From: Cylindrotheca closterium
Taxonomy: Eukaryota; Bacillariophyta; Bacillariophyceae; Bacillariales; Bacillariaceae
Length of the DNA stretch: 64,000 nucleotides
NCBI GenBank assembly: GCA_933822405.4
Contig: CAKOGP040001714.1
Span: 392,498-456,497, forward strand
Direction: 5' to 3'
The notes below the pieces were generated by a model. That model had not been told where the DNA came from. It made no database searches and saw only the letters and a list, made by a program, of their open reading frames with translations. Made by a program: the position numbers and the translations under genes. Shown here in pieces: positions 11,222 to 20,423 of the stretch; within the stretch, counting starts at the first letter, position 1, and each line of letters opens with the position of its first letter.

Positions 11222-12361
11222 TTAGCTATTGCTCCCTGCTACTGGTTGCACTTCAATGCCTGTAAGTGTTACCTTCAAGAGTGGAGGTCCGCTATTTTGT
11301 CCGGGAATAACTCCTTTGAATCCTTTCTTCGTCGGCAAAGAGGCCAACCGCGCCAAGTTGGCCATACTCTCCTGGTCAATAAGCTGACCAATGACTCGCT
11401 GCTGTGAAGGATCGCGATCTTTGCCTTCAAATGGCGCGGCGGTGATTTGGAAACTGGATTCATAAGCTTCGTCATCAGATTCCAAAGTAGTTCCACCATA
11501 GCCAACTCCCTTTCCTGGTATCGTCACGAGGCCGGCAGCATTGCGAGGACGCAGAGCCTCTTCGTCTAGAATTGCCTTTGGTCTTGGCTGTGCCAAAAAG
11601 TCATCAATTTTGTTTTTTCCCTTTGACCGAGCATATGCAGCCGCTTGAGATGGAATTCCGATATCCAATCGCTTTTGAGGTTCAATTTGTGCGACGATCC
11701 CGCCACGGCTCAACGCCACAGGTGCTGATTCAACTCCCATTCCATTCTCAAATATCAAGTCACTTGTCGTGCGTAAGCCAGATGTAATAAAGTCCAGGAA
11801 TTGCTTCACACTAGCTTGGCTATTCTCTCCGTAGAGACCCAGCTTGATGGTTAACTTTTCGGCATCACTCCGAGTTCCAATCGAAAATTCAAGAGTCACA
11901 ATATCCGTAATCTTCAGTCCCATGGTATCTGGGACAGCTGCTCCACTAGGAACACTATCCATGAGCTGCCCATTGGCACCGCATCTCGGGTCCGTAGCCT
12001 CGCACCGATCCTTGCCTCCCCAAGTCCATCCAATGGCACCATCCAGCTCCCCAATTTCCAGACAGTTACCAGCCGCCCGGCAGTCCTCCTCGGCTCCCCC
12101 AATGGCTCGGACCGCATTTGCCGGTGATGGACTAGTCAAAAGAACGGCGAGACCACCAGCAATCCACGCTCTTCGAGAATTTGAGGCGATCGATGGCGAC
12201 GATGATGCAAAGTCATTGTCTTCTTGGTACTGTGCCTTTTTCTTTTGTTGTGTGTATAGTTGGCCATGAAGGGATTGCTTTTGCTGTTGGTTAGCAAAAG
12301 CATCACAAGAGCCGATACATGCTGCTGCAGCAATGGCAAGAGTTCTGCACAAGTGGACCAT
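11222..12361 (-). CDS. Thylakoid-lumen cyclophilin-like peptidyl-prolyl isomerase
   Basis: Single exon, 379 residues, with a readable three-step targeting signal: a signal peptide ending near SCDAFAN (ASAFAP-like, Phe at +1), a transit region, then a twin-arginine signal (Arg63-Arg64 followed by AWIAGGLAVLL and an ANA cleavage site at 81-83) that sends proteins across the thylakoid membrane. The mature part has a cyclophilin-like pattern: strand VTLEFSIG, LGLYGENSQASVKQFLDFI, LSRGGIVAQIE. The sequence diverges strongly from canonical cyclophilins, so isomerase activity is uncertain and a chaperone-like role in photosystem assembly is possible. A four-Cys segment sits at the mature N-terminus (about 92-130), suggesting disulphides. 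The last 100 residues match diatom lumenal cyclophilin-like proteins in style only. Confidence 0.75.
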   Translation of the reverse strand: MVHLCRTLAIAAAACIGSCDAFANQQQKQSLHGQLYTQQKKKAQYQEDNDFASSSPSIASNSRRAWIAGGLAVLLTSPSPANAVRAIGGAEEDCRAAGNCLEIGELDGAIGWTWGGKDRCEATDPRCGANGQLMDSVPSGAAVPDTMGLKITDIVTLEFSIGTRSDAEKLTIKLGLYGENSQASVKQFLDFITSGLRTTSDLIFENGMGVESAPVALSRGGIVAQIEPQKRLDIGIPSQAAAYARSKGKNKIDDFLAQPRPKAILDEEALRPRNAAGLVTIPGKGVGYGGTTLESDDEAYESSFQITAAPFEGKDRDPSQQRVIGQLIDQESMANLARLASLPTKKGFKGVIPGQNSGPPLLKVTLTGIEVQPVAGSNS

Positions 12362-12861
12362 GCTTTGAATGTAAATGGTATTGGAAGCTTGAATCCAAAT
12401 TGTGGTTGATGACGTTGTTGGTTCAAGATACGGGCAGTATTCATTCTCCGTTTCTCCAGATTCGAACCATCTTAGTCAAATTATGCCCAACTTAAACTTT
12501 TTCACGCACTACCCGTATCATAACTTCATTCGATTCTGATTCATTCATGCATAAAAGCAATATCGAGGTGCACCCAGACTCCTCTTATTGCAGCAACGCA
12601 CCAGTACTAAGAAGTGAATTATTATTCAACTTAATTTTGTAGTCCATGGTGGTTTCTTCTCGCGATAGTTGGTTGGCAAAAGAAAGGAAGTAATCTCTAG
12701 TTCTCCATTTCGCCAATGACTTTCAACGGATGAGGATAGTGCGCACCTCTTCCGATTTTTTCCAACCAAATAGAAGCAACCAACACGGAAGGTAACTCTT
12801 GTATCATCTTTGTGTCGGTTTAGCAACTTGGCAAACGAGAGAAACGGACAGGATCGTAACT
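12362..12861. other. Divergent promoter spacer
   Basis: 500 bp between the cyclophilin-like gene (minus) and the BAR-like gene (plus). I see no coding sequence, repeat or RNA gene here. Confidence 0.5.
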
Positions 12862-14201
12862 ATGAATCAAGAAAACGCTGAAGAATTGAATGAAATTGGA
12901 TCATTATCCTCAGGGAGTTTGGAGCCTCCACCAAATGGAGGTGAAGATCAGGACGACGAAAATCCCAACAATGATGCTGCTGATGGAAACGACAGTGATG
13001 ATGTTGCAGAAAATCCCACAGAACAAAATGATACTGAAGGGCAAAACGACAATACAGAAGGACAAAATCCAAAGATTCGAGAAGACCGAACACATGCAAC
13101 TCCTGTTGAATTGAAAACTAATATTGATGCCCGCTTAACACAAGCTCAGGAATCCTACACTCGAGATGCCAGTCGACAACGGAGTCAAGATGTTGGTGTT
13201 TTAAGCACGAAATTTCGCCAGTTTCGTGTCCATTTGAATGAGCTGAAGCCAATCATTAAGTCATATCAACAGGCCAACAACGAGCTATATGCCGCCCGAA
13301 CTAAGGTAAGTTGGAGATGAATGAAATTGGTACTGGATAATTTTTTGTTGTGCTGGATTCTTGACTCATATGTTTTCTTGTTCACCATCGACACCATTTC
13401 ACATACGCAACAAATCAATCATAGTTGTACTCGAATCTCGCAGAAATTGCGGTGGACTCTCCATTCTATGACATGGTGGGCAAGCAGCTAGACACGGACG
13501 CACTTTCGGAAGCTACCACAATCGAAGCAGCTGCACAAGTTGCAGAAGAAAGTCAAACCGACTCTTTGGTTGGTGTCAACCAGATAGCCAAAGCCCCCCT
13601 ACCAGTCCTCGAAGCCGAGTACCAAGAACATCTAGTCGACTACATTCTGGAATGGCAAGCTGTCATTGCCAACAAAGTGGACAAGCTAATGAAAGACAAC
13701 GAGGCTTTACGTGTCAAGCAACATCATTATCGGGTCAAGGTGGACAACTTGCGCGAGGAAAAGTCAGCATCGGATTCCAAGGGAAAAGAATTTCCCAACC
13801 GCAAGCGAGAAAAGTTGGTCCGCAACGAAGAAAAGTACCGTCAGGCCATGGCCGAACATGAAGAAAAGGCTTCCGAACTGTGTTACATGTTGGAAGTTGT
13901 CGTGAATCTGGCCTGGCAAGATATGATGCCACTGGTACAACATACCATAATCTGGGAAAGAAAGCGATACGACTATGACGACCGTTCCTATGCAGACATG
14001 TTCCGACAAGTATTGGAATCCCTCAGTCGAGAGATCACAAGGGTGGAAGAAGAAGAATCGACCGATGATCTGGAAGCTGCTCTCTTGATCCAAAGGGACA
14101 AGCATGAAATCCTAAAAGAAAAGCTGAACCGACTGCAAATGGCGCTCTCAGGCGATTGGGAAACCAAGAATGAACTCTTTCGGAAGTTTGATTTGGTGTA
14201 G
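12862..14201 (+). CDS. BAR-domain-like coiled-coil protein, two exons
   Basis: Exons 12862-13305 and 13425-14201 with a 119-bp GT-AG intron in phase 0; 406 residues. Residues 1-75 are acidic and disordered (E, D, N, Q, G). From about 80 on the protein is almost entirely helical, with the spacing of a BAR domain: FRQFRVHLNELKPIIKSY, then an AAR..LYSNLAEIA helix that runs across the splice site, and two more long helices with KREKLVRNEEKYRQAMAEH and an LEVVVNLAWQDMMPLV segment. BAR domains dimerise and bind curved membranes in endocytosis and trafficking. The match is by pattern, not by invariant motif, so it could be another antiparallel coiled coil. The start at 12862 is chosen because the frame upstream (from 12799) adds an unlikely leader; both are in frame. 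Confidence 0.78.
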
Positions 14202-14650
14202 TAGTTCAGAAATCATCATGATGTTAGATATGTGTGCAATATATATAAATTTTACTTCTAAGGACATGTGGCTTTTAACAGAAGCATAGTTGTCAATCAT
14301 TCATCTGGCTTTACCTGGGTAGTCATATGATGTCAAAACCGAAATGCACCAATTGGACTGGATCCGTCACCCCTTCTTGTAATACATACCGTACGACTTA
14401 TTAAAATAGTTCTTATTGATACGTTCTGCTAAAGACATTACACAACGATGAAGTACAAAGCACTAAGGTCGTGTATTGGTAATCGATTGAATTGATGATA
14501 ATGATGGCGTTGCTGCCTATTATTGCTTTTGTTGTTTATCTATTTTGGTGTTGTACTGGTACATACATAGTTTATGAATCATAGTATACAGGAGAAATTG
14601 CTGCCTTCATGATGTTGATGGCTGGGAGAGAAAAACCGAATCGTTTCACG
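14202..14650. other. Convergent intergenic spacer
   Basis: 450 bp between the BAR-like gene and the next minus-strand gene; AT-rich with TATATATAAA near 14240, probably 3' UTRs of both. Nothing else seen. Confidence 0.5.
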
Positions 14651-15217
14651 CTATAGACTGGCCGCCATGCCCGCCGCGACAGCATCGCGAATAGCCGACA
14701 TGTAAGCTTCCTTCTTGGCATCCGATGCCGCCTTGCTGTATAGTTCGGCAAGGAAATCTCTGGGATCTCCACAGTGCATGGGTTGACGCGTGTTGGCAAA
14801 GGCTTGCATGCCAAAGACAACCTTGTAGGCCTTTTGTCTTTGGCGTTGTCGTCGTTGCATGGTAGTGTCTTTGAGATCGACAATCCCGCGTTTGGAAAAG
14901 TCTTCGTCGTCCTGAATCTCCATTCCATTGTTCATGTGATCGACAATCTCCCAGGCATGAGCGTGTATCCTCGCGATTTCCTCTCGCGAAAAGTAGCAGT
15001 CTCTCTTCGACTGAGCGGAAATGGCATTGACGTGTGGAATTTCAAAAATTTCCACGTGGTCGGAAAAGGCGACCTTTCGCTTTTCTTGGTATTGGTGATC
15101 CGAAGATCCAAAGCTCATGGTTTCCAAGACCATCTTGGAGCAGATGTCGCTTCCCCAAGATACCAGGTCATGTTCGTAAACGGGTTGTGTCAACAATTCT
15201 TTTGAGTGTGGAGGCAT
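14651..15217 (-). CDS. Unknown protein of a recurrent diatom-type family
   Basis: Single exon, 188 residues, no signal peptide or membrane segment. The central motif KVAFSDHVEIFEIPHVN followed by a CYFSREEIARI helix has the form of short unnamed diatom proteins (V-F-x-V-x-x-I-P-H then W/C-Y-x-x-x-E); this resemblance is from memory and unverified. The C-terminal part is a conserved-looking helix (AELYSKAASDAKKEAYMSAI). Codon use matches neighbouring genes and the frame is intact, so it is probably a real gene. Function unknown. Confidence 0.65.
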   Translation of the reverse strand: MPPHSKELLTQPVYEHDLVSWGSDICSKMVLETMSFGSSDHQYQEKRKVAFSDHVEIFEIPHVNAISAQSKRDCYFSREEIARIHAHAWEIVDHMNNGMEIQDDEDFSKRGIVDLKDTTMQRRQRQRQKAYKVVFGMQAFANTRQPMHCGDPRDFLAELYSKAASDAKKEAYMSAIRDAVAAGMAASL

Positions 15218-16832
15218 TGTATGTTATGTTATGTTATAGAAAGAATTGGAAAAAAGATTGGTGTCAACCTTGCTTGGAGGGTGATTTTGTGCGTTGCAAC
15301 GGATGATTGCGCAGAGAAGAAATTATGTGAGCGTACGATCGATTGAATGCCGAGATACCTAGGGAGGATTGATGCCGACACTAGAGAGCGAGACCGGCGA
15401 TAGGATCTTGGAAAATATATTACTCTTCAGCAATGAATACTTTTATATAGTTTGGCGAGCTTTTCTGGGATACCTCATTACTTATATACAATGACCACGC
15501 ACGATAGCTTTGTCCTAAGTGTGGTCGCAGAGACAAATTTGAATGCGGCCAAAAAATGAGGGAAACTTGACTACGCCGCAATGAGAAAAATCGAAAATCT
15601 TCTTGGCCGCAACCCCTTCTTATCTAGAGATTTGATTTGCTGCTGGTACATGCGAGGTACAAGTACCAGTACGTACCGGTATCTGGTACAGTATGCAAGA
15701 TTGGATTTATTCTTTCGCAAGCCGATCGTGCTTCATACGGTACCAGGTACCGGTAGATAGAAACCAAAGAAGAATAAATCTGAATACCGGTAGGTAGAAA
15801 GCAAAGAAGAATAGAGTAACGGAAATCTCCAATGGAAGGAGATTCATTATTGATGTTCTCCCATCAGGCAGCAATCGTGCGTGTGAAGCCTTGCCTACCG
15901 GTATTGCAGTCAATCAATCGACGAACCCATTTCGGATTCTTCATGTTCGTGTCCAAGCAGTCGTGCATGTCCTGTAAATTCCTGAATCATGCAAATCGTA
16001 ATTCTGCTGAGGTCTCTCTGTTGCTGTAGACCACAAGAGCACTGTGCTGGTAGCTACTCGACCTACTAATGGGAGGGTATATACGCACTACTACGATTCA
16101 ATTGGTGAGTGAAGAAATTCCTTCCGACACTACGAGTAGACTTCATTATCTTTACAAACCTTTTTTCATTTTTGCTAGCGTGCGTGCCCTTGATGAATCA
16201 TAAAATAAGTACCTAATACTCGTACCAGGGTACAGTACGGTACCACGTACCCATTACTATGATAGGTACGTACGGTACGTTACAAGTCTGGGTTGCAATA
16301 AAAAGCAATTGGTGGAGGTTGTTGGGGGACGAAGAAAGGGGACCGACAAGATGCTATTGTAGTACGTCCATCCGCCCACCGCATGCCGGTACCAGTACAT
16401 ACTGTACTCTTAATTAAAATTTCATTAAAGAAATCATATTTTGAAATTCCTGGAAGTTCTTCAAGGTTCTATCGAGAAGACTGCCATCACGAGGAGAAGA
16501 ATTGATTCAATCAAGGCCGCCAGTAAATCGATGTCAACGCGAACCCTGTTGTCAAAGTGCTTAGGAGAAATTGAGGAAAGTTATGTAGAATTGGGAAGAC
16601 TGACGATTGCCATGTCATTGGAACATATTGCAATGTGCATTGCCACTATTGTAGTGGCCGCATGCCTGCCTCCTGCCATCACAAGGAGAAGAATTCAATG
16701 AATCAAGTCCGCAGAAAAGCGATGTCAATCCGAACCCCCATGTCAAAGTGCCAGATATCAGATTATCATTGGAAAACCACATAAAAAAGATATTCACTCA
16801 TTTTTATTCGTACATCACAGCACAAAAGAAGC
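15218..16832. other. Gene-free region upstream of lactate-permease copy 1
   Basis: 1.6 kb without a credible gene. It is rich in TACCGGTA and GGTACC palindromes (TACCGGTA at 15674, 15748, 15785, 15896). From about 16317 it is homologous to the upstream region of the second permease copy. A plus-strand frame at 16441-16701 overlaps the repeated promoter element and is not considered coding. Confidence 0.6.
16482..16750 (+). promoter_or_regulatory. Duplicated promoter element of permease copy 1
   Basis: Two related blocks, 16482-16560 and 16674-16750 (period about 192 bp), share TGCCATCAC, GGAGAAGAATT, CGATGTCAA, CGAACCC and TGTCAAAGTGC. The paralogous gene has one related block at 20244-20304 in the same position relative to its start. 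Conservation between paralogues whose surrounding non-coding DNA has diverged suggests regulatory function, but this is inference. Confidence 0.45.
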
Positions 16833-18863
16833 GTGAACATGTCAAATGCAACTGAAGCAGCAGAAGGCATGTCGTTTGCTTATTCCTGTCAAGACCCTGC
16901 CAGTGTTGATGCTTGTGCGGCCACTTGCGTCGGATTGCAAGCCTGTCAAGCTTGTGAATGCTCCGTCATTCCCCTGGACGTCCAAGGACCTTGGGACGTG
17001 GAAGCCCTGGATGTGATTTTTGGTCTCTTGCCCATTTTGTTGCTCATCATTGTCACGGTCAAACCTAATCCTTGGCCGACTTCCTTTAGTTTGCCCTTTG
17101 CGGCTCTCTGCATGTTTCTTGTGAGGACCATGTACTTGGCCGGAGATCCCTTATTGGCTGCCGCCTGCGTCTTGTTGGGCTTGTTGGAAGCCTTGACTCC
17201 ATTGAGTATCATTGCGGGCGCCATGATGCTGTTCGAAACCATGGAATCCACCTATTGCTTGCCCTACATGATGCGAGAAATGAAAGTTTTGACCAATGGA
17301 CATCCGATTGCCGAATGCATGTTGATTTTTTCCTTTGCCACCATGGTGGAGGGTGCCTCTGGCTTTGGAACTCCCGTGGCCTTGGGAGCGCCCATGCTCG
17401 TGTCGACGGGGAATCCGAAATTGGAATCCGTTGTCTTGCTATTGGTGTTCAATACCTTTGCTACCGTGTGGGGTGCCGTCGGCACCCCCATTTGGTTTGG
17501 CTTTGGTGGATTGAAAGATTTGACCGAAGATGACTACTTGTCCATTTCCAGCAAGGCTGCTGTGGCCATGGGTACGGGTTGTTTGGTCTTGCTCCCATGG
17601 GTATTGACCATTCTCTTGCCCTGGAAGTTGATCCGCAAGAATTTGCTGTTTATTTATCTTGCAATCATTGGTACCATGGGACCATTGCTGGGAGTCTCCT
17701 TTGTGAGCTATGAATTTCCATCGCTCATCGGAGGATTGGTGGGCATGGGCATTACTGGCGCTTTGATTAGCTTCAAGGTTGGTCTCAAAGACTTGACACA
17801 AGACGATTTAGAACTACTGGAATACCATTCCGATCACAGAAAGGGCAAGGACGATGTCGAATTGGCTAATGAAAGTGAAGAAATTGAAGAACATGCTCCA
17901 ACAACCAATCAAAACGATGAAGATGTTGCTGCTGTGGGCGATACTACCTCGAACAAACCTGACTCGGTCGCCATTGCCGGGGCCGAGGGGATTGTTGGAA
18001 CCAAGAATCGCGAGGAAGCCGCCGTGGTATCCCAACAACAAGCTTTGGACGACGCCTTGGGACCCCGCAAGGGATGGGGCCAAGGCTTTCTGCGTGAGGT
18101 TTTTGCCCGGACCTTTCCTGTGTGGGGTGTGGTGGTCCTGCTGATTTTGACGCGCATCAAGGAGATTGGGCTCAAAGAAATCTTGACGGATCAAGAACCC
18201 AATTTTGAAATTCATTTTGGGACATTTGGAACCTTCCGATTATCGGCAAGCATTGTCTTTCAGCTCAAGAACATTTTGACCTATCCGAACTTGTCCTGGA
18301 AGTACGAGTTTATCTATCTTCCTTTCTTTTTGTTCAGTTTCATTTCCTTCTTGACCTTTGGATTGTTCCGGAAGAAGCTCAGTCAGACTCCCAAACAAGT
18401 GGTCCTCGTGGTTGCGGGACGACTAAAGAATCCTGCCATGGCCTTATTTGGAGCCTTGGTCTTGGTGCAACTTTTGATTCGTGGAGGAACTTCTTCTCCA
18501 GCATTCGTGGTGGGAACCATCTTGGCCGATTGGTTCCAAGAAGGATTCGTGGTGATTACACCCCTACTCGGAGCGCTTGGTTCCTTCTTTTCGGGAAGTA
18601 CCACCGTGTCCAACTTGACATTTGGTGACATTCAAGCCATTGCCGCCGAATCGATTGGGGTGAGCACCACCGCCATGCTTGCGCTCCAAGCCGTCGGAGG
18701 TTCGGCCGGAAATGGAATTTGTCTCAACAATATTATTGCCGCGTGTACCGTGGTCAACTTGCAAGTGGGTGAAGGACAGATTCTGGCCCGAACTGCACGA
18801 TATGTGTTTGCCTTGACTACCTGGGCCACTATCATCATGTTGGCATTCTACTTTCGATTCTGA
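16833..18863 (+). CDS. L-lactate-permease-family transporter, copy 1
   Basis: Single exon, 676 residues, a polytopic membrane protein with roughly a dozen or more hydrophobic segments. It matches the LctP family (TC 2.A.14), which carries lactate or glycolate with protons: the core FATMVEGASGFGTPVALGAP corresponds to the family signature around EG-x-x-GFG-x-PVA. The N-terminus (1-50) is Cys-rich (seven Cys between residues 19 and 43) and precedes the first membrane segment, unlike bacterial members. A hydrophilic acidic loop (about 325-400) separates two membrane halves. In a diatom, export or import of photorespiratory glycolate or lactate is a reasonable role; substrate is inferred from family only. 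The cellular membrane is not evident. A near-identical second copy follows 1.6 kb downstream. Confidence 0.92.
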   Translation: MNMSNATEAAEGMSFAYSCQDPASVDACAATCVGLQACQACECSVIPLDVQGPWDVEALDVIFGLLPILLLIIVTVKPNPWPTSFSLPFAALCMFLVRTMYLAGDPLLAAACVLLGLLEALTPLSIIAGAMMLFETMESTYCLPYMMREMKVLTNGHPIAECMLIFSFATMVEGASGFGTPVALGAPMLVSTGNPKLESVVLLLVFNTFATVWGAVGTPIWFGFGGLKDLTEDDYLSISSKAAVAMGTGCLVLLPWVLTILLPWKLIRKNLLFIYLAIIGTMGPLLGVSFVSYEFPSLIGGLVGMGITGALISFKVGLKDLTQDDLELLEYHSDHRKGKDDVELANESEEIEEHAPTTNQNDEDVAAVGDTTSNKPDSVAIAGAEGIVGTKNREEAAVVSQQQALDDALGPRKGWGQGFLREVFARTFPVWGVVVLLILTRIKEIGLKEILTDQEPNFEIHFGTFGTFRLSASIVFQLKNILTYPNLSWKYEFIYLPFFLFSFISFLTFGLFRKKLSQTPKQVVLVVAGRLKNPAMALFGALVLVQLLIRGGTSSPAFVVGTILADWFQEGFVVITPLLGALGSFFSGSTTVSNLTFGDIQAIAAESIGVSTTAMLALQAVGGSAGNGICLNNIIAACTVVNLQVGEGQILARTARYVFALTTWATIIMLAFYFRF

Positions 18864-19225
18864 AAAAGCTAAGAGGATGATGCAAAACAGCAGACCACAC
18901 ATTTCCGGGCAAAGTGGCTACTTCTGTTCATGATGAAACCTGAAGAGACGAATGTGGTGGGAAGCATGTAACATCACTGGAACTTGCCGGAAAGTTGTGA
19001 CGGGAACAAATTTAGGTTAGGTAAAATGAGGATGCAAATCACTGATACGACAACGTTTTATTTACGTTGTCAAAGTGCCCACTCTCATTATTTAGATTTT
19101 AGAATAACAATAAAACCCATATCGATTGGTTGATTCATTCTACAATTGTTGTTCTAGTTTAGTCACAGCAGCCTGATAAAAATTGGTACCAGTGCATGGT
19201 ATCAATAGCATCGGCTCGTTTGTCA
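18864..19225. other. 3' flank of permease copy 1, homologous to 22626-22993
   Basis: Non-coding DNA that aligns closely with the 3' flank of copy 2 (shared GGCTACTTCTGTTCATGATG and GTGGGAAGCATGTAACATCA), showing that the duplication included downstream sequence. Confidence 0.8.
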
Positions 19226-19734
19226 CCCGACAGTATTCTCCTGACGGATTGAATGAGAGACAGGCATTGTCGCTATCATCTGCACTATATTGGGACAGCA
19301 GACACCACAGCAAGTGCATGTGACGCGGTCCTCGGTAGGTTTGCAATCACTGGACACAAAGTCCCATTCGTAAGTTACAACATCGTCCGAGGAGCAGAGA
19401 GAGTCTTCAGTCAACAGAATTGCAGTGTTTTCGATTTGTATTTCTTTCAATCTTGAAAAGAGTGGACGAAGCTCTGGATTAGATAAATCGCCTTCAAAGT
19501 TCACGTTGCTGTTCAAATAGAGATACTCGAGATACCTACAAGAGCATTGAAATCAAGTCCCAAATGTCTCAGCGTCTCAAGTTCTTTATTTCGGAGGGAA
19601 CGCCACCAGTCAGTTCATTTCCGGAGAGGTATAGATGTTGCAGCACATTCTGGCTGCTGAAATTTGTTGGCACTGTCCCAGTCAAAGCATTCTCAATAAG
19701 ATAGAGGCGGCAATGATGATGGGATGCTGCCCCT
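19226..19734 (-). pseudogene. Truncated LRR receptor 3' end (duplicate of 22994-23570)
   Basis: Minus-strand copy of the last LRRs and Cys-rich tail of the intact receptor gene downstream: shared FEGDLSNPELRPLFSRLKE, LTEDSLCSSD and YEWDFVSSDCKPTEDRVTC. It is broken by several lesions relative to the intact copy: a deletion of about 38 bp near 19525 between short repeats, a single-base loss near 19570, a loss of about 21 bp near 19708, and a 14-bp deletion at the C-terminal end that changes the frame. Homology stops at about 19734, so the upstream receptor (TM, linker, first LRRs) is absent. It came along with the permease duplication. Confidence 0.88.
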
Positions 19735-20423
19735 ATCGCGCAAGACAAGAATGTGTCTTTCGGAAGATGAAAAGTTCAAATTTTCAAGCAACTTGTATGT
19801 GTCCGCGCGAAACCACAAACGGACACCTCACTTTAACTGGAACAGTTAACGGACATTTATGTTTCCTTGGTTTGTCTGTGCATGGTACCGGTATCTTGGG
19901 CTACTGTCTACTGTACCCGGTCAAATCAATTGATTGGCGGACAAGCGGACTGACTCCGACATTTGTCATCGTTCACCGTCCACATACACTCATTCATTCA
20001 AGGATATAAAGAAACGCGTGGCAAAACCATCCTTACCACACTAGACTTCCGTAGCCCTTCACAACTTTTTGTATTGTTTGCTACAGTATTTGATTTACTT
20101 TACCAGAGTTACAAAGGTACGCGTACCAGGAGGTTGCAATGAAAGAAGTTTGAAAGTTGGTAAAGGTTTTGGGGACGAAGAAAGGGGACTCACTGACTGA
20201 CTCAGTCCCTCACTCCCGACCCGTTCGTGCATCCGCCCACCGCCGAAGAATTGAATTCCGCAGAAAAATTCAATTTCAATGCGAACCCCTTTCTCAAAAA
20301 GTGCCGCATAGAACGACTGTAACACGAGAAGATATTCTCGGAAACATTCATTCCTGGCTGGTATTTACAAATTATTGAACACAAACTTTAAAACATAACA
20401 CAAAACACAAAACACAAGCAATC
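19735..20423. other. Region upstream of permease copy 2
   Basis: No gene seen. It contains one TACCGGTA palindrome (19886-19893). Homology with the copy-1 upstream region begins at about 20160 (GGGGACGAAGAAAGGGGAC in both). Short A/C-rich 5' leader (AACACAAAACACAAAACACA) precedes the start codon. Confidence 0.6.
20244..20304 (+). promoter_or_regulatory. Conserved promoter element of permease copy 2
   Basis: Single block related to the two elements upstream of copy 1: GAAGAATTGA, TCCGCAGAAAA, TCAATGCGAACCCC, AAAAAGTGCC. About 120 bp before the start codon. Regulatory role inferred from conservation. Confidence 0.45.

Noticed and set aside
16441..16701. 86-codon plus-strand frame upstream of the permease
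   Set aside because: Covers the repeated promoter blocks, which are shared with a non-coding region of the paralogue.
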